Positions 1 through 11,878 of a stretch of 64,000 nt of DNA are shown one piece after another. How positions within the stretch are numbered: the first letter of the stretch is position 1; every line of letters begins with the position of its first letter. Under the pieces are notes generated by a model. The model saw only the letters and a program-made list of their open reading frames with translations. It was not told where the DNA came from and made no database searches. The translations under genes and the position numbers were made by a program. The DNA is from Devosia sp. (lineage in GTDB: Bacteria > Pseudomonadota > Alphaproteobacteria > Rhizobiales > Devosiaceae), in assembly GCA_016713105.1 (NCBI GenBank), contig JADJPS010000007.1, forward strand, positions 22,501 to 86,500, read 5' to 3'.

Positions 1-1293
1 CGAGGGCGAGGTCGCGCTGGCCTATGCCACCCCAAACCAGGTCTGCGTGACCTTGGCGTGGTCAGCGGCGATGGCCTTTCAGGCGTTGCCGAGAACGTCT
101 CGGTCGTCGGCAAGACCCGTAGCGCCGAAGAGGCAGGCCTGGGCCGTTCCGAGCGTGTCGTTGCGGTGCGCGACAATGGTCCGCTCAAGGACACGCTGCT
201 CAAGAACGGCTTCGATGAAACGACCTACGATATGGTGGCGGGGACGCTGCGCAACGTGCTCAACTCCACAACCGTTCCGGTGGGGGCACGCCTCCGGATA
301 CTGATGGGACCGTCGCGGACCTCCGAGACCCTGATTCCGCATCGGCTCAGCATCTACTTCCCCGATCCCCGAACCGGTCAGATCAAGCATGCGGCAACCG
401 CCGCGCTGACCGACCGGGGCAACTACGTGCTCGGCCTTGCACCCGCCGAGATCGAGTTCCCCGAGGAAGACACCGAGCAGATCAACGTCAACAACCTGCC
501 TTCGGTGTACCGCTCGATCTGGGAGACGGCACGCAAGCACGACATCGACGATGCCACGACATCGCGCATCGTTGCCATGTTCGCTTACGACATCGACCTC
601 ACCAAGAAGATTTCGGCGGGCGATTCGATCGAGATTCTGGAGACCCAGAAGGACGCCGATGGCCATCAGGAACTGCTCTATGTGGGGCTCAAGCTGGGCA
701 CGACCACGCGCGAGTTGTTCCGCTTTCGCACCAATGACGGTACCGTGGATTTCTACGATCCGGGCGGTGAGACCGGCAAGCGCTTCCTGACCCGCCGGCC
801 GGTGCAGGGAGGCGGTCGGCTTGCCAGCCGCTTCGGCTATCGTGTCCACCCGATCTTCAAGTCGCGCCGCTTGCACACCGGCGTCGATCTCGCCGCCAAG
901 AGCGGTACGCCGATCTACGCCTCGGGTGACGGCGTGGTGGAGAAGGCCCAGTGGGTCTCGGGGTACGGCAAGTTCGTCATGCTCAAGCACGTCAATGGCT
1001 TCGAAACCGGCTATGGCCACATGAGCCGCATCGCCGACGGCATGAAACCAGGTGCAAAGGTCCGGCAGGGCCAGATCATCGGCTATGTCGGCTCCACCGG
1101 CAATTCGACCGGCCCGCACCTGCATTTCGAGATCAAGGTCAACGGCCGCTTCGTCGACCCGCTCAGCGTCAAGCTGCCGCGCGACAAGTCGCTGTCGGCG
1201 CAGTACGATGCGGCTTTCAAGCAGACAATTGTCCAGGTCCGCGACCTGATGCAGCGCGAGCCAGCGCCCGTCACCGTCGCCGCACTGAACTAG
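1..1293 (+). CDS. M23 family (LytM-type) metallopeptidase, 5' incomplete
   Basis: Zinc-dependent peptidoglycan DD-endopeptidase of the LytM type, acting on cell-wall cross-links in the periplasm. The C-terminal 130 residues carry the zinc and catalytic motifs: HTGVD for the first metal ligands, the GYGHMS strand, and HLHFEI at the end of the domain. The long N-terminal part is of the kind seen in larger M23 proteins and probably holds the regulatory region. The frame is open to the left edge, so the start lies outside the window; a GTG at 58 is only the first start-like codon inside it. The first 45 bases read more convincingly one frame over (EGEVALAYATPNQ), so a one-base error near 40-55 is possible. 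The gene converges on the MFS gene, overlapping it by 23 bases. The domain call is firm; the N-terminus is not. Confidence 0.85.
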   Translation, partial: RGRGRAGLCHPKPGLRDLGVVSGDGLSGVAENVSVVGKTRSAEEAGLGRSERVVAVRDNGPLKDTLLKNGFDETTYDMVAGTLRNVLNSTTVPVGARLRILMGPSRTSETLIPHRLSIYFPDPRTGQIKHAATAALTDRGNYVLGLAPAEIEFPEEDTEQINVNNLPSVYRSIWETARKHDIDDATTSRIVAMFAYDIDLTKKISAGDSIEILETQKDADGHQELLYVGLKLGTTTRELFRFRTNDGTVDFYDPGGETGKRFLTRRPVQGGGRLASRFGYRVHPIFKSRRLHTGVDLAAKSGTPIYASGDGVVEKAQWVSGYGKFVMLKHVNGFETGYGHMSRIADGMKPGAKVRQGQIIGYVGSTGNSTGPHLHFEIKVNGRFVDPLSVKLPRDKSLSAQYDAAFKQTIVQVRDLMQREPAPVTVAALN

Positions 1294-2797
1294 GCCGGAC
1301 GGCACCGTCCTCCCGGCGCTTGCGCTGCTGCGTGAGCCAGGCGATGCCGGCCGAGAGCAGGGCCAGAGCGGCGGCACTGTAGGCAATGACGGAAAAGGCC
1401 GCGTTGCTGGCGGCGCGGCGCACCGATTCGATATCTGGCGGCGGCGAGGGGTCCGGCAACAGGCCGAAGTGCAGCGGCATATCCGCCAGGGCCCCGAGCC
1501 CGCGCTCGAACACGATGGTTGCGGCGCCGCCCATCACAGCGATTGCCAGCAGCCCAGCCACACGGGCCACGGCGTTGTTGACCCCTGAGGCCAGTCCGGT
1601 TTCCCGGTCCGCCACCGACGTCATCACCGCAGTCGAAAGCGGCGAGACCACGGCACTCATGCCGATGCCCATCAGCGCCACCACCGGCAGAACGCCGAAC
1701 CAGATGCTCTCAAGGGGTGCGGCGAGACCGAGCAGGGCAAAGGCGGCCGCTACCATTGCCGACCCGACGGCAATCATCGGTGCTGGCCCGAATCGGTCCG
1801 ACAGTCGTCCCGCCAGCGGCGACAGCCCAGTCAACGCCACGCCGAACGGCAGGAAGGCAAGCGACACTTCGGCGGCAGTGGCTCCCCAGCCGCCAATCAT
1901 CGCCATGGGGAGGAAGAAGGTAACGGCGGCGAGTGCGAAGTAGAGCGCGAAGGTGAGTGCCTGAGCGCCGGAAAAGGCGACATTGCGGAAGTGTCGCAGG
2001 GGCAGCATCGGATCGCTGGCTCTTGCCTCCCACCAGAGGAACGCGGCGAGCAGCAACACGCCGCTGCCGCAGAACAGTCCGACATGACTTGCTGGCGGGG
2101 CCCCTCCCGCGAGCGGTGTCAGCCCGAGCGCGATGAACAGCAGCGCAAGCGTGATCAGCCCGCCTCCCACCATGTCGAGGCGCCGCCCCGCCTGGGGGGG
2201 ATCGCGCGGCACCTTGAGATAGAGCAGCGACAGCGCAATCACGCCCAGCGGCAGGTTGATCGCAAAGACCAGCCGCCAGCTCCAGTCCCCGAGGCCAGTC
2301 AGCACCAGGCCGCCGACCACCGGACCCATGATGGTGGTAAGCGAGGAGAACGACGACCACAGCCCTATTGCCGCGCCGCGCTCTTCGCGTGGATAGGCTC
2401 TGGCGATGATCGCCAGGCTCCCCGGCACCATCAGAGCGGCTCCCAGCCCTTGCACAGCGCGTGCCAGAATCAGCAGCAGCGGGCTTGGCGCCAGCGCCGC
2501 CGCAACCGATGACGCCGTGAACAGGCCGATGCCCAGGCCGAAGACGGTCCTGAGCCCGAACCGATCGCCCGCCGCGCCGCCGAGAAGCAGCAACGCGGAG
2601 AGCAGCAGCAGATAGGCGTTCGAGACCCATTGGGCATCACCGAGGCTGGCCCCCAGATCGGCACGAAGCGCAGGTGTGGCGATCGAAAGCACGGAGCCGT
2701 CGATGAACCCCATGGACGAGGCGAGAATGGCAGCGACAAGCACGTAGATGCGATTGTGTGGCGGGCAGAAGGGCGCACTGCTCGTATCGCGTGCCAT
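1271..2797 (-). CDS. MFS transporter, DHA2-type drug:proton antiporter
   Basis: Inner-membrane exporter of the major facilitator superfamily. The length of 508 residues and about 14 hydrophobic segments fit the DHA2 (EmrB/QacA-like) branch, which pumps drugs or small organic compounds out using the proton gradient. Visible signatures are the loop 2-3 motif GDRFGLRTVFG and the motif-C-like GPVVGGLVLTGLGD in TM5. I chose the ATG at 2797 because GGAGA lies about 8 bases upstream and translation from there gives a short cytoplasmic leader before TM1; an upstream in-frame ATG at 2848 would add 17 unlikely residues. It is not in an obvious operon. The substrate cannot be read from the sequence. Confidence 0.86.
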   Translation of the reverse strand: MARDTSSAPFCPPHNRIYVLVAAILASSMGFIDGSVLSIATPALRADLGASLGDAQWVSNAYLLLLSALLLLGGAAGDRFGLRTVFGLGIGLFTASSVAAALAPSPLLLILARAVQGLGAALMVPGSLAIIARAYPREERGAAIGLWSSFSSLTTIMGPVVGGLVLTGLGDWSWRLVFAINLPLGVIALSLLYLKVPRDPPQAGRRLDMVGGGLITLALLFIALGLTPLAGGAPPASHVGLFCGSGVLLLAAFLWWEARASDPMLPLRHFRNVAFSGAQALTFALYFALAAVTFFLPMAMIGGWGATAAEVSLAFLPFGVALTGLSPLAGRLSDRFGPAPMIAVGSAMVAAAFALLGLAAPLESIWFGVLPVVALMGIGMSAVVSPLSTAVMTSVADRETGLASGVNNAVARVAGLLAIAVMGGAATIVFERGLGALADMPLHFGLLPDPSPPPDIESVRRAASNAAFSVIAYSAAALALLSAGIAWLTQQRKRREDGAVRPSSVRRR

Positions 2798-2878
2798 CCG
2801 AGGTGTCTCCCTGACCGTCGCACCACAGACTAGGCTCATTCGGACCACATCGCGAGGCAGTTCGCGACCGCCCCTGTG

Positions 2879-3223
2879 CTACACCTCGGGGCAATAGACC
2901 AGCAGTTCCGCCCCGCCGGGCTCGCGGAACAGGAAGCGGCGGCCGCCCGGGTAGCTTCGCACCGGCACGGTGATGATGCCACCGGCGTCGGTCACTGCCC
3001 GGGCTGCCGCCTCGATATCGTCGGTACGCACCCCGATCAGCGGCGCGGTACTCCTGTCATCCTCGGCGCCATTGAGTCCGCCGAGCACGCCGGCCCCGAG
3101 GACTTCGGTGTATCCCGGTCCGTAGTCCCTGGAGCCGAAGCCGAAGGCACGACCGAAGAACTCACGGCTGGTTGCAGTGGAACTGGTGGGCAACTCGAAG
3201 TAGTCGATGATGAAACTGGCCAT
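2879..3223 (-). CDS. VOC family (glyoxalase/bleomycin-resistance fold) protein
   Basis: A 114-residue single-domain protein of the vicinal oxygen chelate superfamily, which includes glyoxalases, dioxygenases and antibiotic-binding proteins. It starts IIDYFELPTSSTATSREFF, the usual first beta-alpha unit of such a half-barrel, and ends with the conserved block FREPGGAELLVY. The ATG at 3223 is preceded at 4-5 bases by GGAGG. It lies 16 bases downstream of the DUF6157 gene on the same strand, so the two are probably co-transcribed. The substrate is unknown; members of this size often act as dimers. Confidence 0.82.
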   Translation of the reverse strand: MASFIIDYFELPTSSTATSREFFGRAFGFGSRDYGPGYTEVLGAGVLGGLNGAEDDRSTAPLIGVRTDDIEAAARAVTDAGGIITVPVRSYPGGRRFLFREPGGAELLVYCPEV

Positions 3224-3239
3224 GAAACCTCCCTCGGCA

Positions 3240-3641
3240 TCAGCCCCGCTTGCTGCGCATGCCGACAACGACTGTCGGATCGCCGCAATCGAGGAGTTCG
3301 GCATAGCGGGACGAATCGACCGCGAAGAGTGCTACCCGTCCCTGCGCGTCGTGGTGAATGCCCCAGCCGTGGGTCTTGACCAGCGGCGACGACCGCAGAC
3401 AGGGCTGCCCCTTGGCAAAGAACGCTGCCCGCGCCGCCGGCCGGTCCGGTTCCGCGATGCCATTGCGCTCGGCATGAACGGCGAAGATGACATCGTCGCT
3501 GGTGAAGCGGTAGGGATGATCACTCACCATCCGCCACTGCAACCACGCCACGCTACCGGGCTTGCCCGGCACCTTGCCTGTCGCAGCGTCGCTGTCGGGG
3601 GAAACCGCGATGAAGGTCGCGCAGTAGTTCGTCGAATGCAT
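3240..3641 (-). CDS. DUF6157 family protein
   Basis: A 133-residue protein matching my recollection of the DUF6157 family: it opens with MHSTNYCATFI, continues with the block YRFTSDDVIFAVHAERN, and ends with the basic tail MRSKRG. Family members are small cytosolic proteins without a known reaction. An in-frame ATG at 3653 with AGGGA just upstream would add four residues (MDGR) and cannot be excluded; I chose 3641 because family members start at this Met. It precedes the VOC gene by 16 bases and probably forms a two-gene unit with it. Confidence 0.75.
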   Translation of the reverse strand: MHSTNYCATFIAVSPDSDAATGKVPGKPGSVAWLQWRMVSDHPYRFTSDDVIFAVHAERNGIAEPDRPAARAAFFAKGQPCLRSSPLVKTHGWGIHHDAQGRVALFAVDSSRYAELLDCGDPTVVVGMRSKRG

Positions 3642-3774
3642 GCGCCCGTCCATGTTCCCTATTTGTTCTATAGGGAAACGCTCGCCGATGCAAGTCCCGG
3701 GCGAACCTGAGCGGGACGGCGCCGACCATCGATCGACCGGCCGCCGGGACTCTGCCCGTTCCGCCTGCAGGGAC

Positions 3775-3795
3775 GGGGCCGGTCGAACCGGCCCC
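3775..3795 (-). terminator. Hairpin just after clpB, without a U-tract
   Basis: A perfect 9-base-pair GC stem (3775-3783 with 3787-3795) around a 3-base loop lies 8 bases beyond the clpB stop. No T-run follows on the minus strand, so it may be a weak terminator or an mRNA-stabilising 3' stem rather than a classic intrinsic terminator. Confidence 0.45.
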
Positions 3796-3802
3796 GGCTT
3801 CG

Positions 3803-6421
<2,619 letters not shown>

Positions 6422-6592
6422 GCAACTCTCCTCTCTGGCACGCCGAACCGCCCCGCAACGGGCACGCATCCGACGCCTGAAGCGTCGATCCGGCGAAAAC
6501 GGGAAACGGGTTCCCGCAACTGCCAGACCAATTCCGGAGGCCCGCTCGGCGGCGCTCCCCGGTCTCGAGCGAGATATAGGTAGGCCCGAAGA

Positions 6593-6621
6593 AAACAAAA
6601 AGGCCGGGATCGCTCCCGGCC
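6593..6621 (-). terminator. Intrinsic terminator of the DUF4167 gene
   Basis: On the minus strand an 8-bp stem (GGCCGGGA with TCCCGGCC, 6621-6614 paired with 6609-6602) and a 4-base loop are followed by TTTTTGTTTTC. It lies 26 bases past the stop of the DUF4167 gene and upstream of clpB, separating their transcription. Confidence 0.85.
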
Positions 6622-6646
6622 TTCGACAACAACTGCGTCGGTCCAG

Positions 6647-7291
6647 CTACTCGGCAGCCGTGCTGCCCGCCGTCAGGAAAGCCGGCAGCTCGCCAACATC
6701 GGGCTGAGGCGCATTGGCAGGATCGGCGGCACCGCCATCACCACCCTGCCCGCGCGATCGACGACGCGGGCGCCGCTCGCGGTGACGGCGCGGCTCGCCC
6801 TCGCCTTGCGCCTGCTGGCCTTCACCCTCGGTCGGCATGACCTCCTCGGCCGCTGCAATCACCACCGGTTCACTGCCAGGGACGGGCTGCACCGGCGGTT
6901 CGGGCTGCGGCTGGCTCTGCTGGTAGGGCTGGCGCGGCTCCGGCGAGGCAAAACGATCATTGATCGGCGTGAAATCGTCGTCGTAATCGTCCTCGTCGCC
7001 CTGCTGGCCGAACTGGTCGCGCTGGCCGCCCTGAGGCTGGGCTGCACTCAGGATGCGGAAATAGTGCTCCGCATGCTGCAGGTAGTTCTCGGCCATCACG
7101 CTGTCACCAGAGGACTGAGCGTCGCGGGCGAGCTGCAGGTACTTCTCGGCGATGTGGGCGGCATTGCCGCGCACCTTCACGTCGGGGCCGTTGCTCTCAT
7201 AGTTTCGGCTCAACGGGTTGCCGTGCTTGCGGCCACCATTGTTGTTCCGTCCACGGGAGCGGTTCTTGTTGTTCTGTTGATTTGGTCTCAT
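6647..7291 (-). CDS. DUF4167 domain-containing protein
   Basis: A 214-residue alphaproteobacterial protein. The N-terminus (MRPNQQNNKNRSRGRNNN) is basic and rich in Asn/Arg. It is followed at about residues 25-90 by the DUF4167 core with the motif AAHIAEKYLQLARDAQSSGD and a tetratricopeptide-like helix pair. The rest is acidic and Gln/Pro-rich, then Arg-rich (RRHRERRPRRRSRGQ), suggesting nucleic-acid binding through disordered ends. Its function is not established. It sits downstream of prfA-prmC after a 316-base gap and has its own terminator, so it is probably transcribed separately. The start has a weak AAGAGA just upstream. Confidence 0.88.
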   Translation of the reverse strand: MRPNQQNNKNRSRGRNNNGGRKHGNPLSRNYESNGPDVKVRGNAAHIAEKYLQLARDAQSSGDSVMAENYLQHAEHYFRILSAAQPQGGQRDQFGQQGDEDDYDDDFTPINDRFASPEPRQPYQQSQPQPEPPVQPVPGSEPVVIAAAEEVMPTEGEGQQAQGEGEPRRHRERRPRRRSRGQGGDGGAADPANAPQPDVGELPAFLTAGSTAAE

Positions 7292-7607
7292 CGTCTCTTT
7301 TCAAGCCTTGGAAAAGATCACTAAAGGCAAGTTCGGGCCATCGGCACCTGGGCTGCGGGCTGGCGAGACGCCGGCGGGCGAGCTAGATCTGCAGTGCCTA
7401 GAGCTGCGGGTTGAACCACTTGTGGCCCATCACGGCGCCCCGGTTCCTCGTCCAGGTATCGAATGCTGCCGATCGCAGCTCGCCGATGAGCGGGTGGCCG
7501 TCACCTTGGCACGATCAATCATGCCGTTGACAGCAGAGCGAACCTACCCGGTTCGTTCCGTCTTTCCAAGCAGAAAATATGGGATGCCTTCGCACAGGTG
7601 CAACCCC
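7292..7607. other. Non-coding gap between prmC and the DUF4167 gene
   Basis: This 316-base stretch holds no gene I can support. It should contain the promoter of the DUF4167 gene. A TTGACA hexamer on the plus strand (7526-7531) has no fitting -10 box, and a small hairpin with GAACC/GGTTC arms lies at about 7540-7555. The base composition is a little more AT-rich than in the neighbouring genes, as expected for a regulatory region. Confidence 0.4.
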
Positions 7608-8429
7608 TTAACCCCGGCGCGCCACCAGCATCCGCTCGTGGCCTGCGAGATCGCGCTCGACGGTGACGTCGAACAGCCCGGCGCCGACGAGAATGTCACT
7701 CACCGCCTGCGCCTGTCCCGCGCCGATCTCGAGCAGCAGCACGCCCTCGGGCCCGAGGAACAGCGGTGCCTCGGCAGCGATCGCCCGGTACGCGGCGAGA
7801 CCGTCGGGTCCCCCGTCGAGCGCCAGCAGCGGATCGTGGTCCCGCACCTCGCGCATCAGCGTGGCGATGGTGCCGCTCTCGACATAAGGCGGGTTCGACG
7901 TGATGAGTTCAAAGCGCTCGCCCGAAGCGACAGGATCGAACCAGGAGCCGCGCCGGAACTCGATGCGCCTGTCGACGCCGTGCCGTCGGGCATTGTCCCG
8001 CGCTGCGACCAGCGCTTCCTCCGACAGGTCGACCGCCACGGCGCGCATGTCCGAGAACTCGCTGAGCAGCGCGATCGGGATGCAGCCGGTGCCGGTACCG
8101 AGATCGAGGATCCGCGGCGCATCGAGCCCGCCGATCTCCTCCAGCCCGCGCTCGACCAGCATCTCGGTCTCCGGGCGCGGCACCAGCGTCGCCTCGTTGA
8201 GCCTGAAGCTCAGGCCCCAGAAGTCCTTTTCGCCGAGGATCCGCTCGACCGGTTCGCCGCGCAGGCGCCGCTCGGCAAGGGCCTCGAGCGCCTTCAGTTG
8301 CTCGGGCCGCGCCAGTTCACGCTCGCGGTTGACCAGCTCGAGCCGATCCACGCGAAAGGCGGCCTCGGCCAGCAACCGGGCTTCCAGTTCCGCCGTTCCG
8401 ATTCCGGCGCGCCGGAACAGGTCCCGCAC
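7608..8429 (-). CDS. prmC: Peptide chain release factor N5-glutamine methyltransferase PrmC
   Basis: Methylates the glutamine of the GGQ motif in release factors RF1 and RF2, using S-adenosylmethionine, in the cytosol. Seen here: the N-terminal helical RF-binding domain; the ILGEKDFWGL stretch; the SAM-binding motif LDLGTGTGCIPIAL; and the catalytic SNPPYV motif that holds the target glutamine. It directly follows prfA, the gene of its substrate. The start is unclear: the listed GTG (8429) would truncate the protein slightly, while the frame stays open upstream (TLSIGGAWRGV) to a CTG at 8462 overlapping the prfA stop. A run of seven G at 8441-8447 lies in between, so a start in another frame with a one-base error is also possible. 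Confidence 0.93.
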   Translation of the reverse strand: MRDLFRRAGIGTAELEARLLAEAAFRVDRLELVNRERELARPEQLKALEALAERRLRGEPVERILGEKDFWGLSFRLNEATLVPRPETEMLVERGLEEIGGLDAPRILDLGTGTGCIPIALLSEFSDMRAVAVDLSEEALVAARDNARRHGVDRRIEFRRGSWFDPVASGERFELITSNPPYVESGTIATLMREVRDHDPLLALDGGPDGLAAYRAIAAEAPLFLGPEGVLLLEIGAGQAQAVSDILVGAGLFDVTVERDLAGHERMLVARRG

Positions 8430-8458
8430 CCCCCGCCATGCCCCCCCGATACTGAGTG

Positions 8459-9535
8459 TCAGCTGATGCCCTCCATCGCGGCGAGCTGCGCGGCCTGATT
8501 TTCCGTGATCAGCGCGTCGACCAGCTCGCCAAGCGCCTCGCCGGCGATCACCTTGTCGAGCTTGTAGAGCGTCAGGTTGATCCGGTGATCGGTTACCCGT
8601 CCCTGAGGGAAGTTGTAGGTACGAATGCGCTCCGAGCGGTCGCCGGAGCCGACCTGTTCCTTGCGCGCCTCCGAACGGGCCGAATCCCTGGCATGCCGCT
8701 GCTCCTCGAAGAGCCGCGCCTGCAGCACCTTCATGGCGGTAGCGCGGTTCTGGTGCTGGCTCTTCTGGCTGGCAGTGACGACAATGCCGGTCGGCAGATG
8801 GGTGATGCGCACCGCGGAATCGGTGGTGTTGACATGCTGGCCCCCGGCACCCGACGAGCGCATCGTATCGATGCGGATGTCCTCTGCCTTGATCTCGATG
8901 TCGATGTCCTCGACCTCCGGCAGCACCGCGACGGTTGCTGCCGAGGTGTGGATGCGGCCCTGCGACTCGGTGGCGGGAACGCGCTGCACCCGGTGCACGC
9001 CCGACTCGAACTTCAGCTTTGCATAGACGCCCTTGCCCGAGATGTTGGCGACCACTTCCTTGTAGCCGCCCATTTCGCCCGGGCTTTCCTCCATCAGCGT
9101 GAACTTCCAGCCCATCAGGTCGGCGTAGCGCTGGTACATGCGCAGCAGGTCGCCGGCGAACAGCGCCGCCTCGTCGCCACCGGTACCGCCGCGCACCTCG
9201 AGGATGACGCTTCTTTCGTCGGCCGCATCGCGGGGCAGCAGCAGGACGCGGATCTCCCGCACCGCCGCCTCGATGCGGGGCCCGAGCTCCTCGATCTCGG
9301 CCTCGGCCATCTGCGCCATCTCCCTGTCTCCGGAAGCGGCAAGCTCCTCGGCGGCGGCAAGTTCGGACAGCATCTTGCGATAGGTCTGGATCGGCCGGAC
9401 GATCGGCTCGAGCTCGGCATATTCCTTACTGAGGCGCACGAACTGCTCGGCAGAGGGGCCGGCCGAGAGCGCCGCCTCGATCGAATCGAACCGCTTGGTG
9501 AGCGCGTCGAGCTTGTCCTGGGGGAGGCTGGTCAT
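8459..9535 (-). CDS. prfA: Peptide chain release factor 1 (RF1)
   Basis: Ends translation at UAA and UAG codons by triggering peptidyl-tRNA hydrolysis on the ribosome. The 358-residue product has the RF1 order: N-terminal helical domain, central domain with the GGDEAALFAGDLLRMY block, the catalytic GGQ in SSGAGGQHVN, and the codon-recognition PAT tripeptide in VPATES, which marks RF1 rather than RF2. The ATG at 9535 lies 8 bases after the ptsP stop; 13 extra residues upstream are less likely. It is the third gene of a minus-strand run lysC-ptsP-prfA-prmC. Confidence 0.97.
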   Translation of the reverse strand: MTSLPQDKLDALTKRFDSIEAALSAGPSAEQFVRLSKEYAELEPIVRPIQTYRKMLSELAAAEELAASGDREMAQMAEAEIEELGPRIEAAVREIRVLLLPRDAADERSVILEVRGGTGGDEAALFAGDLLRMYQRYADLMGWKFTLMEESPGEMGGYKEVVANISGKGVYAKLKFESGVHRVQRVPATESQGRIHTSAATVAVLPEVEDIDIEIKAEDIRIDTMRSSGAGGQHVNTTDSAVRITHLPTGIVVTASQKSQHQNRATAMKVLQARLFEEQRHARDSARSEARKEQVGSGDRSERIRTYNFPQGRVTDHRINLTLYKLDKVIAGEALGELVDALITENQAAQLAAMEGIS

Positions 9536-9543
9536 GGCTGTCG

Positions 9544-11811
9544 TCAGATCACCAGGCCCTGTCGCTCCACCCACTCGAGCAGCAGCTGGCGGATGTCGGG
9601 GCCGTGCGCGCCCTCAAGCAGGGCGGCAGAGACGGAATTGCGGATCGGCATCAGTTCGGTGCCCAGCACCATCTCCTTGATCGGGCCGACCGAGGGCGGG
9701 CTCATCGAGAGCCGCGTCATTCCGATCGACATCAGCGCCAGTGCCTCGATCGGGCGCCCCGCCAACTCGCCGCACATGGTGAGGGGCACGTTGTAGCGGC
9801 GCGACATGTCGACGATGTGCTTCAGGGCCCGGAGCCGCGGCAGCGCGATCGGATCGTAGCTCTTGGCGACACGCTTGTTGCCGCGGTCGGCAGCGGTGAG
9901 GAACATTACCAGGTCGTTCGAGCCGATCGAGACGAAGTCGGCCTCCGGCAGCACGTGATCGAGTTCCCACAACAGCGAGGGCACCTCGATCATGGCGCCC
10001 AGTTCCAGTCGGGACGGAACGGGCCGGCCCTCGTGCACCAGGCGCTCGACCTCCCGGTTGACCACCAGCCGGGTCTGCCGGAATTCCCAGGCATCGGTGA
10101 CCATCGGCACGAGGATCTTCATCGGCCCGCCATTGGCGGCCTGCAGCAGAGCGCGAATCTGGATGCGCAGCAGACCCTGCCGGTCGAGGGCGAGGCGTAG
10201 CGAACGGAACCCCATGGCCGGGTTCTCCTCGGCCTCCGACCTGAGATAGGGGATCACCTTGTCGCCGCCGATATCGAGCAGGCGGAAGACGATCGGCTTG
10301 CCCTCGGTCAGCCGGATCGCCTCGGCATAGAGCTCGACCTGCTCCTTGAGGCGCGGCAGGCGCGAGGCGATCATGAACTGCAGTTCGGTGCGGAACAGCC
10401 CAACCCCCGCCGCGCCGGTGTCGCGCAGCATCGGCAGGTCGGCGACGATGCCGGAATTGTGGAATAGCGTTACGGCGACACCGTCACGGGTCACCGAGGG
10501 ACGATCCTTGAGCTCGAGATAGTGGGCCCGCCGCTTGGCGGTGAGCCGCACCTTGTCGACATAGACCTGGATCATGTCGGCGGTAGGCCGGAGATGCACC
10601 TGTCCGGTGGCTCCGTCGACGATGATGTCGTCCCCCGATTCCGACAGCGCCACGGCGTTTTCGGCCTGCCCGACCGCTACCAGCCCCAGCGACTTGGCGA
10701 TGATCGCCACATGGCTGATCGAGGCCCCCTCCTCGAGCACCACCGCCCTGAGCCGCGTCCGGTCGTACTCGAGCAGTTCTGCCGGACCCATGTTGCGGGC
10801 AATGAGAATGGCGTTCTCGGGCAGATCCTTGTGGCCCATGGCATTGCCGTCGCCGGTCAGCACGCGCAGCAGCCGGTTGGCGAGGTCGTCGAGATCGTGC
10901 AGGCGATCCTTGATGTAGGGGTCGGTCGACCGCATCATCCGGGCCCGGGTATCGTTCTGCACCCGCTCGACTGCGGCCTCGGCGGTGAGCCCGTTCTCGA
11001 TCGCCTCGGTCAGCCGGTCCACCCAGCCCCGGTCATGTGCGAACATGCGGTAGCTCTCGAGGATCTCGCGGTGATCCGACGAGGCGACCATGTCGCCGTG
11101 GCTGAGCATGTCGTCGATCGACAGCCGCATCTGGTCGAGTGCGGCGCGCATGCGGACCTGTTCGGCCTCGGTGTCCTCGGCGACAAAATTGGTCACGACG
11201 ACGCGCGGATCGTGCAGCACCACCTGCCCCAGCGCCACCCCGTCGGTGAAGCCGGTGCCGTGGAAGGTGCGCGGCCGCCTCAGCTCGATGTCCTGTCCCG
11301 GCTTGATCAGCGCATCGAAATCGGCGGTCGACATCATCTCGGCGAGCAGCGTCGCCGTGGTCAGCATCGCCTCGATCTCGTCTTCGCCGTAAAGATGCGC
11401 CTCGCGATTCTGCACCACCAGCACGCCCAGCGTCTGGCCGGCCCGCAGCACCGGTACGCCGAGGAACGCCAGGAACGGATCCTCGCCGGTCTCCGGTCGG
11501 TAGGCGAAGGCCGGATGCGCCGGCGCATTCTCGAGGCTGAGCGGTTCCGCCTGCTTGGCGATGATGCCGACCAGCCCTTCGCCGAGCCTGAGCGTCGTCA
11601 GGTGCACGGCACTCTCGGCGAGGCCGCGGGTGGCGAACAGTTCGAGCGCGCCATCGTCGCGCAGCACGTAGAACGAGCAGACGTCCGCGTGCATGTTCTG
11701 GGCGATGAGGGTGACGATCTTGTCGAGCCGGGCCTGCGAAGCCAGCGGCTCCGCCATGGTTTCGCGCAATTGCCTGAGCAGCACGCGCGGCCCGCTGATC
11801 GCTGTCGCCAT
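9544..11811 (-). CDS. ptsP: Nitrogen-PTS enzyme I, phosphoenolpyruvate-protein phosphotransferase PtsP
   Basis: First enzyme of the nitrogen-related phosphotransfer chain (EI-Ntr, NPr, EIIA-Ntr), a regulatory rather than sugar-uptake system. The 755 residues start with a GAF sensor domain (about 15-160), which separates PtsP from the sugar-PTS enzyme I. The NPr-binding and phospho-histidine domain follows; the active His is in GASISHVAI (His367). The C-terminal PEP-binding TIM barrel has GVGLFRTELQFM, FRLLDIGGDK, IGSNDLVMFLTAADR and MCGELAG with the acid/base cysteine. The GAF domain of relatives binds glutamine, coupling the chain to nitrogen status. It lies between lysC and prfA, with 67 bases to lysC. 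Confidence 0.96.
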   Translation of the reverse strand: MATAISGPRVLLRQLRETMAEPLASQARLDKIVTLIAQNMHADVCSFYVLRDDGALELFATRGLAESAVHLTTLRLGEGLVGIIAKQAEPLSLENAPAHPAFAYRPETGEDPFLAFLGVPVLRAGQTLGVLVVQNREAHLYGEDEIEAMLTTATLLAEMMSTADFDALIKPGQDIELRRPRTFHGTGFTDGVALGQVVLHDPRVVVTNFVAEDTEAEQVRMRAALDQMRLSIDDMLSHGDMVASSDHREILESYRMFAHDRGWVDRLTEAIENGLTAEAAVERVQNDTRARMMRSTDPYIKDRLHDLDDLANRLLRVLTGDGNAMGHKDLPENAILIARNMGPAELLEYDRTRLRAVVLEEGASISHVAIIAKSLGLVAVGQAENAVALSESGDDIIVDGATGQVHLRPTADMIQVYVDKVRLTAKRRAHYLELKDRPSVTRDGVAVTLFHNSGIVADLPMLRDTGAAGVGLFRTELQFMIASRLPRLKEQVELYAEAIRLTEGKPIVFRLLDIGGDKVIPYLRSEAEENPAMGFRSLRLALDRQGLLRIQIRALLQAANGGPMKILVPMVTDAWEFRQTRLVVNREVERLVHEGRPVPSRLELGAMIEVPSLLWELDHVLPEADFVSIGSNDLVMFLTAADRGNKRVAKSYDPIALPRLRALKHIVDMSRRYNVPLTMCGELAGRPIEALALMSIGMTRLSMSPPSVGPIKEMVLGTELMPIRNSVSAALLEGAHGPDIRQLLLEWVERQGLVI

Positions 11812-11878
11812 GATTCCCGCCCGGCGGCCCCGCGCCGCCCACTACGGCCCGGGCGCCGCGATCGGGGTCAGCGGCAGC

